Source of the DNA: Myotis daubentonii
Taxonomy: Eukaryota; Chordata; Mammalia; Chiroptera; Vespertilionidae
Direction: 5' to 3'
Assembly: GCF_963259705.1 (NCBI RefSeq)
Contig: NC_081844.1
Location: 49,647,501 to 49,711,500 of the forward strand
DNA: 64,000 nt
A program made the translations under genes and the position numbers. How positions within the stretch are numbered: the first letter of the stretch is position 1; each line of letters starts with the position of its first letter. Under the pieces are notes generated by a model. It ran no database searches. It was not told the origin of the DNA and worked only from the letters and a program-made list of their open reading frames with translations. Below are positions 32,920 through 45,171 of the stretch, piece by piece.

Positions 32920-33390
32920 CTAGAGGCCCAGTGCACAAAAATTTGTGCACTTGGGGGGGATGTGGGGTCCCTCAGCCAGGCCTGTGCCCTCTCGCAGTCT
33001 GGGACCCCTCAGGGGATGAACACCTGCTGGCTTAGGCCCGCTCCCCAGGGGATTGGGCCTAAGATGGCAGTCAGACATCCCTCTGGCAGCCCGGCAGCCC
33101 TCGGGGGATGTCCACTTGCCAGTGGGGAGCAGGCCTAAACTGCAGTCGGACATCCTTAGCGCTGCTGAGGAGGCAGGAGAGGCTCCCACCACCACCGCTG
33201 TACTGGCAGTCGTCAGCCTGGTTTGTGGCTGAGCAGAGCTCCTCCCATGTGAGAGTGCCCTGACCACCAGAGGGCAGCTCCTGCATTGAGCGTCTGCCCC
33301 CTGGTCGTCAGTGTGTGTCAGAGTTACCAGTCATTCCCAGTCCTTTTGCTGTTAGGGTCAGTTTCCATATTACCCTTTTACTATATAGGA
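32920..33390 (-). mobile_element. Helitron, complete ends, at a composite junction
   Basis: A32919|CTAG, intact hairpin GTGCAC-AAAAATTT-GTGCAC, right end 'ttttactatataggA' at 33390. The body has an inverted CTCF-like pair (33261-33313). It runs directly into 'tagaggcctggtgtatgggt', the end of the second Helitron module seen at 3311 and 50090, then breaks off after about 33 bp. Confidence 0.92.
33261..33313. promoter_or_regulatory. Inverted pair of CTCF-like motifs
   Basis: TGACCACCAGAGGGCAGCT (33261-33279, plus) fits the 19-position CTCF consensus YGRCCASYAGRKGGCRSYV at 18 positions by my count. Facing it is CTGCCCCCTGGTCGTCAGTG (33294-33313), a weaker minus-strand copy. Confidence 0.5.
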
Positions 33391-33487
33391 TAGAGGCCTG
33401 GTGTATGGGTGGGGGCCGGCTGGAAATTGAACCATGACCTACTGGTTCATAGGTCGACGTTCAACCACTGATCCATGCTGGCCAGAC
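33391..33487 (-). repeat. Helitron module stub plus SINE head fragment
   Basis: 33391-33423 is the 3' tip of the composite's other module ('gtgtatgggtgggggccggc'). From 33424, 'aattgaaccatgacctactg' to 'actgatccatgctggccaga' is a reverse tRNA-like SINE head. The rest of both elements is missing, so this is a recombination or truncation breakpoint. Confidence 0.7.
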
Positions 33488-33644
33488 AGTTCTGGTTTCT
33501 TTTTATTTAAAAATTTCTTCTTCAGTGCATTTCACTATAAGCAGTCAGGAGGAACCAAGGAACTCCAACATCTTTCTTAGAAATCTCCTCAACTAAATAT
33601 GCAATGTTATTACTCAAAAGTCCCTCCTTCTACAAAACATTAGA

Positions 33645-34475
33645 ACACCATTCAAAGGACATAAAGAACGCCAAGGGACACATGAAAACATGCTCAAAGT
33701 CACTAATCATCCGAGAGATGCAAATCAAAATGACAATGTGGTACCATCTCACACCTGTCAGAATGGTTATCATCAACAAATCAACAAATGACAAGTGCTG
33801 GCGAGGGTGTGGAGAAAAAGGAACCCTCCTTCACTGCTGGTGGGAATGCAGACTGGTGCAGCCACTATGAAGAACAGTGTGGATTTTCCTCAAAAAAACT
33901 AAAAATGGAACTCCCATTTGCCCCAGTAATCCCACTTCTAGGAATATATCCCAAGAAAACAGAAACACCAATTATAAAGGATACATGCACCCCTATATTC
34001 ATAGTAGCACAATTTACCATAGCTAAGATCTGGAAACAGCCTAAGTGCCCATCAGCAGATGAGTGGATTAGAAAACTGTGGTACATCTTCACAATGGAAT
34101 ACTACACTGCTGTAAAAAGGAAGGAATTCCTACATTTGCAACAGCAGGTATGGACCTGGAGAGCATTATGCTAAGCAAAATAAGTCAGTCAGAGAAAGAT
34201 ACACGATCTCACTCATTTGTAGAATATAATGAACAACATAAACTGATGAACAACAACAGATCTAGAGACAGAAAGCATCGATCATATCATCAAACCTCAG
34301 AGGGAGGATAGGGGAGGGTGGGGGTAAGGAGGAGAGATCAACCAAAGGACTTGTATGCATACATATAAGCATACCAATGGACACTGACACCAGGGGGTGA
34401 GGTCATGAGTGGGAGGGTGGGGGGAGGATAAGGACACATATGTAATATCTTAATCAGTAAAGAAAATAAAAAATA
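33645..34475 (+). mobile_element. L1 3' end: ORF2 C-terminus and 3' UTR
   Basis: Plus-strand ORF2 C-terminal coding similarity: 'PLLGIYPKKTETPIIKD' and 'WKQPKCPSADEWIRKLWYIF', followed by 'TMEYYTAVKRKEF', the usual C-terminal region after the reverse transcriptase. Frameshifts and stops break it. Then comes the G-rich 3' UTR ('ggggagggtgggggtaagga') and an A-rich tail. 5'-truncated; the left limit is approximate. Confidence 0.9.
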
Positions 34476-34924
34476 ATAATGAGCATATATTATCTTACTT
34501 AATAGGCAACTCTATAGAATAGTATACCAACAGCTTTTAAAAAATATCTCTCATACTTATTATTCTGCTTAGGACTTATTTTATATTCAAATTTTCTGTT
34601 GAGGTTTCAAAATGGATTCTCATGATCCCAATCCTATCAATAAATGAAAATGTCTGTTTTGGCAAAAAAATAACAAAACAACAAAAAACAAACAAACACA
34701 GTTCAGACAAGTGATTTGCCACTTTATACAAATATCATCTTTCCTTCAGTATCCAATATCATGTTCCTCAGTTCTGTTTAGACTTCACTAAAATTCCCCT
34801 TAATGTACATATTTCTAGCATGCATCTAAATTTTGTTTTGCCAGTCTCTACCCATACCCAGTTTGAAACTGCTTTCACATTTTTAGGTATTTATTACAAG
34901 AGCACCCCACTCTTACTACCAAAA
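34476..34924. other. Unassigned AT-rich interval
   Basis: An A-rich patch near 34665-34700; nothing else recognised. Confidence 0.45.
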
Positions 34925-35290
34925 TCTGTCTTAGCTTGACAGATTTTGTCAAGTACCACAGACTGGGTGGCTAAACAACAGAAATTTATTTTCTCATAAT
35001 TCTGAAGACTGGAAGTGTATGATCAAGGTACTAGCATAGTCTATTTCTGGTGAGAGCTCTCTCTCTCTGTTATAGATGGCTACCTTCTGGTGTGTTCTCT
35101 CATGGCAGAAAGAACAAGCAAGGTCTCTGGTGTCTCTTCTTATCACGGCACTAACCTCAGCATGAGGGCCCCAGCCTTGTAATCCTATATAAATCAAATT
35201 ATAGCCCAATGTCCCTTTCTCAAAATCCCATCACACCGGGGTTAGGGTTTTAACATATGAATACGGGAGGTTCACAGTTCAGATCATGGC
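34925..35290 (-). repeat. MaLR-type LTR (MST/MLT1-like), reverse
   Basis: 'agtaccacagactgggtggc', 'aaacaacagaaatttatttt', 'ggctaccttctggtgtgttc', 'ggttagggttttaacatatg' give the complement of a MST/MLT1 LTR in order. Its orientation is opposite to the ERVL-like internal sequence that follows, so the two are probably separate insertions. Confidence 0.7.
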
Positions 35291-35886
35291 ACTGGGTACT
35301 GAGGAATGGGAAATAATTAGGTATTTGGGGGACTGCTGTACACTGACTCTAACTTACAAAGATTTCTGGACACCAAAACATCACTGTGGTCTGCTAGTCA
35401 GAGTTGGGGCAGATGACTTTCAGGTAATCAATCTAAGTTTTGTCTGAAGTTTGTCTCTCAGTCAGTTGAATGTATCCCTGATCCTATTCTGTGGTTATCC
35501 CACTTCTAAAATGCTTAATAGGAATAGCAGTACACAGCAACTATCAAAAATTTTATATCAGTTCCTTGACACATGGCATGAAGCTAATCTTGTAGTGCAA
35601 ACTCAACAGATGCCATTACAACTTCCTCAATCTACCAAAATAGTAAGTTAAAGCTGGTCTGCATTACTGGAAAAAAAATAGATACTAATGCCACCATCAA
35701 GGTCTTGAAAGAGGCAGTGGGTAGTAATTCCTATCCCTTCATATTTAATATGCCTATTTGAATTATGCAGAAGAGAAATGAATTTTGGATAATGATAACT
35801 AATTATTATAAAGTTAAACAGGCAATGACTTCTAGTACAGTTGCTAATCCAGATGTAGTTTCATTGCTTGAACACATCCTCAAGAA

Positions 35887-36098
35887 CAGTGGTTCTCAAC
35901 CTTCTGGCCCTTTAAATACAGTTCCTCATGTTGTGATCCAACCATAAAATTATTTTCGTTGCTACTTCATAACTGTAATGTTGCTACTGTTATGGATCAT
36001 AATGTAAATATCTGATATGCAGGATGGTCTTAGGAGACCCCTGTGAAAGGGTCATTCGACCGCCAAAGGGGTCGCGACCCACAGGTTGAGAACCGCTG
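35887..36098 (-). mobile_element. SPIN non-autonomous hAT (copy 2)
   Basis: 212 bp, opposite orientation to copy 1. TIRs CAGTGGTTCTCAACC and the complement of GGTTGAGAACCGCTG. 8-bp TSD ctcaagaa / ctctagaa, 7 of 8 identical. Inserted in the ERVL-like pol remnant, so younger than it. Confidence 0.93.
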
Positions 36099-36479
36099 CT
36101 CTAGAACATGTATGCAGCTCTAGAACACAAAAACATTTTTTCCCCTCTATACTTGTGAATAAACACCATCAGAAACAATTTCCTTTCAGTTGGTATGGCC
36201 AGCAGAACATCTTCACTACTGTGCCTCAGTGTTATAGCAACAGACAAAGCCTATAGCATAACACAGTCATAAGGAATTAAATCATACCTCCACTCTATAG
36301 GGCACCAAGTTGGCTTATTAAAATTTATGGTATTATGCTGATTGGATCCTGATGAGCAGGAAGTAGCAACTACAATATTAATAAGACACATTCATCCCAG
36401 AATGTGGGAAATAAATACCACAAAAAAACAATGACCTGTCACTCAGTAAAATTTCTAGGTGTCCATTGGTCTTGGGCAA

Positions 36480-36690
36480 GGTTTTTTAAAAGGGGCAAAT
36501 GGTAAATACTTTAGTCTTTGCCATACAATTTTATCACAACTACTCAATTCTTCCATTACAACACGAAACAGCCATAGGGAATATGTAAAGAAATAAATGT
36601 AGCTGTTTTCCAACAAAACTCTACAAAGTAGGCATTGAACTGGATTGGGCCCACAGGCTGTGGTTTACTGATACTTGGTACAGGGCTTGT
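36480..36690 (-). repeat. Old hAT-Charlie-type MITE, likely
   Basis: 'ggtaaatactttagtctttg', 'tatcacaactactcaattct', 'cgaaacagccatagggaata', 'tgtttactgatacttgg'-like end. The order recalls an ancient mammalian hAT MITE whose other end reads 'GTCAGCAAACTA'. Very diverged. Confidence 0.5.
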
Positions 36691-37040
36691 GACATCCCTT
36701 CCAAAAGAAAAGATAAGTTACTAAAATTTTGTCCTTTCTGCAACTAATAATGCCTGTGGCCTCTTTGCATTTTTGAGGCAACATATAACTCATTTGGGCA
36801 CACTCACACAATCTAATTTTTAACATCCTGAGAAGCAGCTAGTTTAGAGAGAACTCACAAAGAGAATATATGCTTCAGTTCCAGACTGCCATGAACACTG
36901 ATTGGCCACGTGGGCCATATGACTCAGCAGATACATTACCTGAAATTTATATGGCAGACAAGAATGCCATAGAGCTTTGTGAAAAACACTGTAGGTGAAT
37001 CACAGCACATATAACACAAACCCTTAAGGTGTTGAAACAA

Positions 37041-37959
37041 AACAATTCTATCCTCTGCAGTTAACTTTTCTCATTTTGAGAAGGCTTAATACCAGGCCTT
37101 AGTAAACACTAAATACTTGGCTAGGGGAAAACAAGCTGCAATGCATCCTGAGTTGCCCATCATAAATAAGTGGCATCTTACCCAATGAGCTATAAATTTG
37201 GACATCCCTTATTTTATGAAAATAGACTAAATAGATAAGAATGACATCAAGAATGATCTGGAAAAACAAGTAAGTTGCATGATCAAGTGACAAAGATGTG
37301 ATTCAACTGTATGAATGGTCAGAAATGGATTCCCAACAAAAATTCAGATATCTGAATCTGATATTGGTGGTAATAATTTTGGTATTTTATGGAAATTTAC
37401 TCTTTTTTGGATATATCTAGAATCTACCATCTCTCATCATCTTTAATACTGCTATTCTATGCCAGGCTGTCTTTCAAATAAATTAATTTACTAAACTTCT
37501 AACTAGTTTCCCTTATTCCCATGGAATTAATTCTCCACCCAGTAGCCTGAGTGTTTTGTTTTAATGTATGCCACAATACATCAATTCTCTGATAAAACAG
37601 ATTACTTTTTTTTTCACTTAGTGTATTATAATATCATATGTGGCTTATAACAGTCTACTGGTTCTACTAGTACTAATATTTCACCACCACTCTGAGTGAA
37701 GTATGGACACCTCACTTTCATTTAGTTCATTTTACTTTCTCCACTATTATTAGTGTATTAAGGATCACAATGAGAAGACAATAATCAAATATGACTTATA
37801 CATCATATATTCACATATTCATATATAATTTTTATATAATGACTCATAAAATATAAAAATAACAGTCTATTGTATGCATCCATATTCTGTTCTTTCCACG
37901 GCTTATACGTCCTCCCTGATACTCCTACAATTCCTCTCTCATCATTGCTTTTCTGTTTG
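37041..37959. other. Unassigned AT-rich interval
   Basis: Nothing recognised apart from possible continuation of the ERVL remnant at its left edge. Confidence 0.4.
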
Positions 37960-38450
37960 ATGGGCATCCTGTAGCCAGTTATTAAAGGTAAGTCTGCTGG
38001 TCACAAATGATCTTCATTTTCCTCTGTGTGAAAAATGTTCTTGTATCTTTCACTCTTAAAAGATAACTTTACCAGAGGTAGAATTCATAGCTGACAATTC
38101 TTTTATTTCAGCTGATAGACAAATAATATGCCTCCATGGTTTCACATGAGAAATTGAATTTCATTTGAATTGGTTTTCCTTGCAAATAATGTATCATTTC
38201 TTCCTGACTGCTTTCAATAATTTATGTTTGTGATTGGTTTATTTTTCTATTTCTTTAATTAATGATTTTTTATCTTTAATTACAGTTGACATACAATATC
38301 ATATTTTTCAGATATACAACATAATGATTAAATATTTATATAACTTATGATCACCCTGATCAATCTATTACCCTTTTGGTATTAAGTTTGCAATAGTGTA
38401 ATTATGAAGTGTTATAATGTGGGGTTTTTTATTTTATCTTGTTTGTTGTA
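37960..38450 (-). repeat. Old L1 remnant (ORF1-like then 3' UTR-like)
   Basis: 37960-38230 resembles the reverse of the ORF1 region, comparable in order to HAL1 at 21400-21600 ('gagaaattgaatttcatttg', 'tttcttcctgactgctttca'). 38250-38450 resembles an older L1 3' UTR ('acagttgacatacaatatca'). ORF1 next to a 3' UTR suggests an old HAL1-type element, but divergence is high. Confidence 0.45.
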
Positions 38451-39691
38451 TAAATAGTGAAGATGTTATCTTCTAGGAAACTAACAATTTACAACATGGC
38501 AGCACAATTCGTTTGAGAGAAATAAGATAATAAAAAAAGATAATGTAGAAATCAAAAAAGATGTTTGAGGCAGTTTAATATAAAAATGTAGTAAATTTAA
38601 CATGAATAAAGTAATTTACTATACAGCAAGAAGCAATTCAAAATTGCAGGGATAAAGAAATTTTAAAAAGGCTAAATAAAAGAAATAAATGTCATAGCCT
38701 CTGTTTCTGGTTCAGGATAGGGGGCCTCTAAATCTTTGAGATTTCCCAAATGTTAGAAGTGTCTTTGTTACTCATGGTGTCCTCTAATTATTTATGTAAA
38801 TAGTGTGACTCATGGTAGAACCTTAATAGATTATGATAATGAGATGACTCAATATGTGGGGTGGCCCTGCCACAGAGATCAATAATGTGATGGATTAGAA
38901 GAATGGGGCTTTGAGCCATTTGGTATGGGCCCCACTTCAAGGGAGTGAAGGGCATATGGATTGTGTTTAATTATATGCCAATGATTTAATCAATCATATA
39001 TACATAATGAAAATATCTAGGCACCTACGCTCAAATGAGCTTCTCTGGTGAACAATACTCTGTCCATATTGCTACATTTTTAAATGGGAAAAGGATGACA
39101 CATTCCTGAGGACATGAATGCTTCATGTTTGGGACCCCTGCTTCATGTATCTCTTCTTTGGCTGATTCTGATTTCTGTCCTTTTTGCTCTAATAAACTGC
39201 ATTTATAAGTATAGTGCTTTCAGCAAATTCTGAGTTATTCTAGCAATTTATTGAACATGAGGGTATAACAGAAACTCTCAAATGTATGGCCAGCTGGTCA
39301 GAAGTATGGGTACTTAGGAATCCCCAAACTTCCATCTGATGTCTGAATTGAGGCAAGCCTTGTGAAGGAATGTGACCTAACTCTAGGTAGTGACCTAAGT
39401 CATTGAGCTTTGGTTGATGCTGTTTTTGTCAATGCTATTAAGATATATCCTGAGGTTAGATTATTGCATATTCCCATCTGTAGGTCAAGAAAAATTCTTA
39501 GTAATTAATATTTTTGTTTATTTTGCAGCATAAAATAGTACTTTTATTTTGTCTTAAGGGAATTTATGTACTTTTAAAATGCTGATTGTGAGTGTAACAA
39601 TCAATAAATGAATAGTAACAATCATTATATTTCACAATTTATATAAGTTGCTATTTTCTCTTTTCAATCAAGGTTTTCAAACGTGCTAAAG
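38451..39691. other. Mostly unassigned; old repeat at about 38870-39420
   Basis: The piece 'tctaataaactgcatttata', 'ctagcaatttattgaacatg', 'agctggtcagaagtatgggt' and 'ctaactctaggtagtgacct' has the look of an old, mammal-wide LTR-like repeat in plus orientation. I cannot name it reliably. Confidence 0.35.
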
Positions 39692-40139
39692 CAGTGGTCG
39701 GCACACCGCGTCTCGCGAGCCACATGCGGCTCTTTGGCCCCTTGAGTGTGCTCTTCCACAAAATACCACGTGCGGGCGCGCATGTACAGTACGATTGAAA
39801 CTTCGTGGCCCATGAGCAGAAGTCGGTTTTCAGCCTGGGCGAGTCTATTTTGAAGAAGTGGTATTAGAAGAAGTGGGGGGTGTGGATCAGTCAGTCGGGA
39901 GAAGGGAGACGCAGCGCAGGCGGCCTCGGGATGGGAGTTGGAAGGGGTCGACCTCAGCGAACGTACCTCAATCAGATTAAGGACGTTTTTAGCAAAGGCC
40001 AGCTTAGGAGTACCCTAATTAAGTTAATAACAATGTACCTACCTATATAGTTTAAGTTTAAAAAATTTGGCTCTCAAAAGAAATTTCAATCGTACTGTTG
40101 ATATTTGGCTCTGTTGACTAATGAGTTTGCCGATCACTG
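39692..40139. mobile_element. Non-autonomous hAT, 448 bp, perfect TSD
   Basis: TIRs CAGTGGTCGGCACAC and the complement of GTTTGCCGATCACTG. Identical 8-bp TSD tgctaaag at 39684-39691 and 40140-40147. GC-rich CpG-containing left half ('gcgggcgcgcatgtacagta') and AT-rich right half. A repeated motif 'gtacgattgaaa' (about 39788) / 'tttcaatcgtac' (about 40084) forms subterminal inverted repeats. No transposase. It fits the vesper-bat nhAT type. Confidence 0.95.
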
Positions 40140-40147
40140 TGCTAAAG

Positions 40148-42279
40148 GACAAGAGACAAAGAAGTCTTCATTTGATTTTCAAGATCAGTTTATATGAAAT
40201 AAATTGCATTATAAGATACACAGCTTTTGATTTATTTTTGTGTTCCAAAGTGGATTACCTGTGCCCTCTGTTTTTCTTAACCAATATTGTATTTTATGGA
40301 ACAGGGCATTTCTATTCAGTACTGTTGTTTTTAAAAAGCTTGGAAATAAGAGAACTTTCTAAATGTTATTCTTTCTGCAAATTGATTACAATCGTGGTGT
40401 GGGTTTTTAGTATGTTCTGGATGATTCAAGTAGAATTTGAAGACATGCTATGTATGCTTATACCAAAAGCTTTTTGCTTTAAGAGCATGATCGGAGGAAG
40501 CATTACTTGTCAGAAAAGCTGACATTTGTATCATAACCTAATTCCTAATGGATTCATGCTTGAGAACTATAGAAAATAGGTAGCTTATATAGTCATATAA
40601 AATAAGATAAATACAGGAAAGATTATCTGCCTAAAACTATCTAAGTCAAGGTACAAGAAGTACTTCTTGTGAAAGTAAGTCTAAGAGAATGTATCATCAG
40701 AAAGAGAGAACAATTTTGCACTTTGCCAGGGCTAGAGTGAAACAGCTTTGGAACCACCACTAACTCGATGCATTTCTGGGGTGCACAAGGGGTGCATGAG
40801 TAGCAGAAGCAGCAGTACTCAGGGCAGTGACAGCAGCTGTTCAAAGCTGACCTACCTAATATGCCAGCAATGGTGTCTGAGTGGAGGAGCTGATAGGGAC
40901 AAACATACTCAGGATGGTGCCATTTCTGCCAGGTAGAACACTGCCCTGACTGCTAAAAATGGTGAAACTGGTATGGAGTTGGAAGAATAGCACCTATCAG
41001 AATAAATATACTTTAAAAAGACAAATGCACACCTGTTTGAGCCTCTAAAACAACCTTGAGCAAGAAGAATAAAGAAACATTTGGAAGGAAATAGAAAACA
41101 TACAAAGGACCTCCTTTATAAGGTGTAAGTGACAGGAACTCCAGGGGTTTCATATTCATATCACTCATGTAATCCACAGACACTTAAAATCTGGGGAAAT
41201 TCAGATTATGTATAGGTAACACTTTTTAAATTATATTGTTACTAGATAGTAAACTTGTAATTACAAAGAATGGATGGTTTATTAAACAAAATATATTTGA
41301 GTAGTTTAATAATTTCCTGAGTTGCTGTTATTGCTGACTCATAAACGTTGAAATAAATTTTAAAAAGGTATAACATAAAATATTTTAACAGTTACATTAT
41401 GGAGATGAAACAAAAATTTACCCATTACTTAAAAATCTTAGCATTTCCCAAGAAAAACAATGAATAATTTATCTGAAGTAAATCTAATAGTTTTCTATAA
41501 TGTATATGAAGCACTGTTTTATGAAAATATCTTCTCCTTCAAGGGGAATATATTTTCTTTATCTTTTCATAAAACACGGGTGCTTTTTGAGACGATACTG
41601 AAAAAATATTGTCAAAGAATTTGCCTGTGATATGTGAAGTCTGCAGGTTGTGAATGAGTTGTGTGCCAAGCATTCTTGTTTATTCAATTTATTCTATCTG
41701 AGTGTAGAAATGCATGCTTCCACAAAATGTTCCCTCAGTGTAAAACAACACTTCTATGCAATATTCACAATACCTAAGAGGAGCAACAACTAATTGGTGG
41801 TAATAGAATAGTACCGAGGTAAAGAAGAAGAAAAAACTGTAAGAAGGATCACCATATTACTTTCTTTCATTAACTCCATGGACTACCACAATGGTTACTC
41901 CTTATATGCCATTCTATTCCTTTATATCCCAGTTTTAACATAGTTATTCCAGCCTCATACCCTCCCAAACCCTGCCTACATGAGTCCTGTTTCAGGTCCC
42001 AGGGAAAGGTACTCCAGAAACCTATCTTCAAGATGTGGAAGAAAAGAAGGAAAGGAACTCCTCAGACTTGCTTTCAGAGGTAGAATGAAGTGTGGAGGGG
42101 GGAGTATGACTATCTGCCATCCCAAGGTGACCCTTAGCAACCAATTTATTTATTAAAAAAAAGTGAGATGATACACACACAGAATCATTTCTATAATGTA
42201 CTTGTACACTCTACATTTGGTTAGACCATCACGAAGGTACCATTTCTATGACAACAGATGCTATTGCACTGCCCAAATT
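40148..42279. other. Unassigned interval
   Basis: About 2.1 kb without recognised repeats. A 133-codon ORF (40121-40522) starts inside the hAT terminus and has no convincing homology. 41700-42280 may be old ERV-related sequence leading into the next feature. Confidence 0.4.
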
Positions 42280-44210
42280 TAGAATTTGTCACGTCTGACA
42301 CAGCAAATCCAGGCAGGTCAGCTCTGATCCCACAGTCACTCACTGTCCTGTGGTCAGGTGATTAGTCTTGCCTGGAACTTAGTAGCATGTCAAAAATTGC
42401 TGGTTTTCTGTTACTGAAATCACAACCTTTTTCCAGGACTCCTCACTGCTGTTCCCCTATTATTGTTTCCAAAAACTCAATACAACATCCTAATCTGCCT
42501 CCAGCACTTTGGAGCCTATCACATAAAATGACTGAGCTAAAGAACTGCTACCACAGAGTCTGGACCTGCTGCAGAGCACTCTGGGTCCACTGAAAATTTG
42601 TAACCTTGAATTATTTAACAAATAGGTTGAAGTCATATCCCAGAAAGATTAACATTCTGCTGCAAAATCTAAAAGCACCTACAGAATGTGGTTCTTTTTA
42701 TTCGTGGTAGGAGAGGTAAAATGTAGTAATCTGTCCTTCCATTGAAGGAATATCCTCGCGTCTCCAGCCCTTAAAGATTCAACGGCATGACAGGTCTCTG
42801 AATCATCCCAAGATTTATTTTCTACTCTTTGGTGCACATGAATCTTACCAGGGAAGTGAAAGTACTTTCTAATACAGATTTGTCAGGTCCCCTTAATGTG
42901 ATTCATTAATAGAGTTAGCTAATCTGATCTAAGGACTAACAAGGGGACCAAATTTCCTTTAGATCTATTTGTAAATGTGAAGGGAAGTTATCATAGCTCT
43001 GGGGCAAGACACTAAATGCGCACTGGTTCAGATCTTCTTTGCTAATGGAGATTGAAAATAGCACACCACCAGATCATTAGCTATATACCAATTTCCAGAA
43101 CTTATTAAATATTTCCTAATAAAGATATCACACCCACCACCTTTGAAACTCTAACTTTGTTATGTTTAGTCAGTCTGCTGTCTTCTGTCAATACCCATTT
43201 GTTTATTTCAGTGTTCTGTTTTGGTTTTCATGAATTAAATAAAATGTGATGAGGAACTAGTAACACTGCATCCTTTAAGGAACTAATCTCTAACATTCCA
43301 CAGGGGATATGGCACTGATTCTGATTTACTATCTTCTGTAGGTAGAGGGGGATGTTTCAGAAACTTCCATCTGGCTTTTCTTACCATAATCACACTCATT
43401 TCCTGGACCAGAAAACCATTGTGAGAGTTCTGCCAGCTACTAATTACATGCACCTCAATTGTATATCTGTGAACTAGAGAAATAACTGCAATTTGGTCTG
43501 CAGAACCATAAGACATCTAGGAGATGGAATCGTCACAGCATGCCATTTATCATCTGGCCTTTTTACATCTCTAAACTAACTGGAGAGGAGCCAGGATGGT
43601 GTTCTGTGTCAGCTGAACCCAGAAGGTTGCAAAAGAGCTTGGTTTCCTTTTTCCTCAAATGCAGCAACTTTGATAAAAATTTTAGGTCCTTTTGGGGTAA
43701 AATTGTCTGATATTTGTTTGAAACACTTGTGATGGCATTGAAGGGCTCTTCCCCAAGGGAACCTGGTCTCCCTTTCAATCAAGGAGTTGTAGGTCTGAGA
43801 ACCAGTTAGATCTGGAAACTATCTGAGTTTGTGTTTCTCTCACAGCATCTGGTATCAGTCTTTTTCTCACTGATTCTTGATTTTTTGGGCTTATATATTA
43901 AGTAATATTGCCATGAATGTAATGTCCTAGGAACACCATGGCTTATAAACTATCACCTCAGATCCCTGCAAATTAGTAAACCCATCTTGCTTCAGAGGGT
44001 TCAGTGATACCACTAATTCTCCACTCTCCCTGAACAGTATCCCTCCCACTGACACTATCAGGCCTCTTTCTAGAGCAGCAACTGCTGTCATCACTGCTGG
44101 CCGCAGAGGATTGCTGTGTAAGTGGCCCACAGGTACACAGAAGTCATCAAACAAAATGATTTTCAAAATGACAACTTCCCATGCCAACTTCCACAACACA
44201 CACAACCCTT
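42280..44210 (-). pseudogene. Decayed ERVL-like internal region, reverse
   Basis: Minus-strand fragment at about 43280-43500 reads '..VHVISSWQNSHNGFLVQEMS', close in order to the ERVL protease/pol segment also present near 35460-35650. Above it, 43563-44205 (minus) contains short ORF pieces consistent with upstream gag-pro sequence but not diagnostic. Stops and shifts throughout; non-functional. The limits outside 43280-43500 are inference. Confidence 0.5.
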
Positions 44211-44214
44211 GAGG

Positions 44215-44310
44215 AGAAAGTCAGTAGGAGGAAGAATAGGACAGGGGTGAGAAAGGGAGAAAAGGAAGCAGGGGAGAATGAGAGAGGGAGAGGGAGAAAA
44301 AGAAAAACAT
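44215..44310. repeat. Purine-rich (GA-rich) tract
   Basis: About 95 bp nearly free of C and T ('gaaagggagaaaaggaagca', 'gagagggagagggagaaaaa'). Confidence 0.85.
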
Positions 44311-44327
44311 CATTTAAATATCCAAGG

Positions 44328-44573
44328 AAAGCCCTAACTGGTTTGGCTCACTGGATAGAGCGTCAGCCTGCGGACTGAAGGATCCCAGGTTCAATTCCGG
44401 TCAAGGGCATGTACCTGGGTTGCCGGCACATCCCCAGTAGGGGGTGTGCAGGAGGCAGCTGATCAATGTTTCTCTCATCATCGATGTTTCTAACTCTCCA
44501 TCTCTCTCCCTATCCCTCTCCTCTCTGTAAAAAATCAATAAAATATTTTAAAAAATAAATAAATAAATAAATA
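44328..44573 (+). repeat. Ves SINE
   Basis: 'gccctaactggtttggctca' head, B-box-like 'ggttcaattccgg', '(aaat)n' tail. TSD aaatatccaagg at 44316-44327 and 44574-44585. Little diverged. Confidence 0.96.
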
Positions 44574-44873
44574 AAATATCCAAGGGGGAAAAAATCACTC
44601 TTTAGAGATGAAAACAACAACTGCAGACATCAGACTGAAATTGTTGTCCTAGTTTTCAATAGTAATGCTTTATACTAAAACATTTATATTTAGGGTTACA
44701 AAAAATAAAAATGTAAACCACGGATTTTATTAAGCTAAACTGGTTTTCAAGTATATAACCTACAGACCATTTGGAAGAAGAACCTAGCACAGCTCAGATC
44801 TCAGAGAAACAAAATGACTAGGCAGACATTGACAAAGACTCATTGTGAGCAGTAAATAAAAATGTGCATTAGT

Positions 44874-45086
44874 GCCCTAGCTGGTTTGGCTCAGTGGACA
44901 GAGCATCAGCCTGCAGACTGAAAGGTCCTGGGTTTGATCCACTTGAGGGTACATGCCTAGGTTGTGAGCTCGATCCCCAGTGTGGGGTGTGCAGGAGGCA
45001 GCCAATCAATGATTCTCTCTCATCATTGATGTTTCTCTCTCTCCCTTTCCCTTCCTCTCTGAAATCAATGAAAAAAGTTTTTTTAA
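44874..45086 (+). repeat. Ves SINE
   Basis: Head 'gccctagctggtttggctca', body 'cctgcagactgaaaggtcct', tail 'gaaatcaatgaaaaaag'. TSD gtgcattagt at 44864-44873 and 45087-45096, perfect over 10 bp. Confidence 0.95.
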
Positions 45087-45171
45087 GTGCATTAGTACTA
45101 AATGAGGGTTTTAAGACAGAGAAACTATTATATACAGTCTGTAATATATAGACTCTGATAATATAGATATA

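Larger units (their letters stand above)
35345..37040 (+). pseudogene. Decayed ERVL-like retroviral internal region (pol)
   Basis: Ancient endogenous retrovirus remnant. Short, stop-broken plus-strand pieces in order resemble the protease-to-RT part of ERVL pol: a 'VANPDVVSLLEHILKNSG' segment (about 35842-35893) and, after the SPIN, RT-like pieces including 'LDPDEQEVATTILIRHIH'. Many stops and frameshifts and two nested elements (35887-36098 and about 36480-36690) show it is non-functional. No env is expected for ERVL. Confidence 0.7.

Noticed and set aside
34925..37040. A single provirus made of the LTR at 34925 and the pol remnant at 35345
   Set aside because: The LTR reads on the minus strand and pol on the plus strand, so they cannot be one intact insertion.
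40121..40522. 133-codon ORF with a short stretch faintly like a membrane enzyme ('LFFLTNIVFYGTGHF')
   Set aside because: It begins inside a hAT terminus, the resemblance to a GPI-ethanolaminephosphate transferase motif covers about 14 residues only, and nothing on either side supports it.
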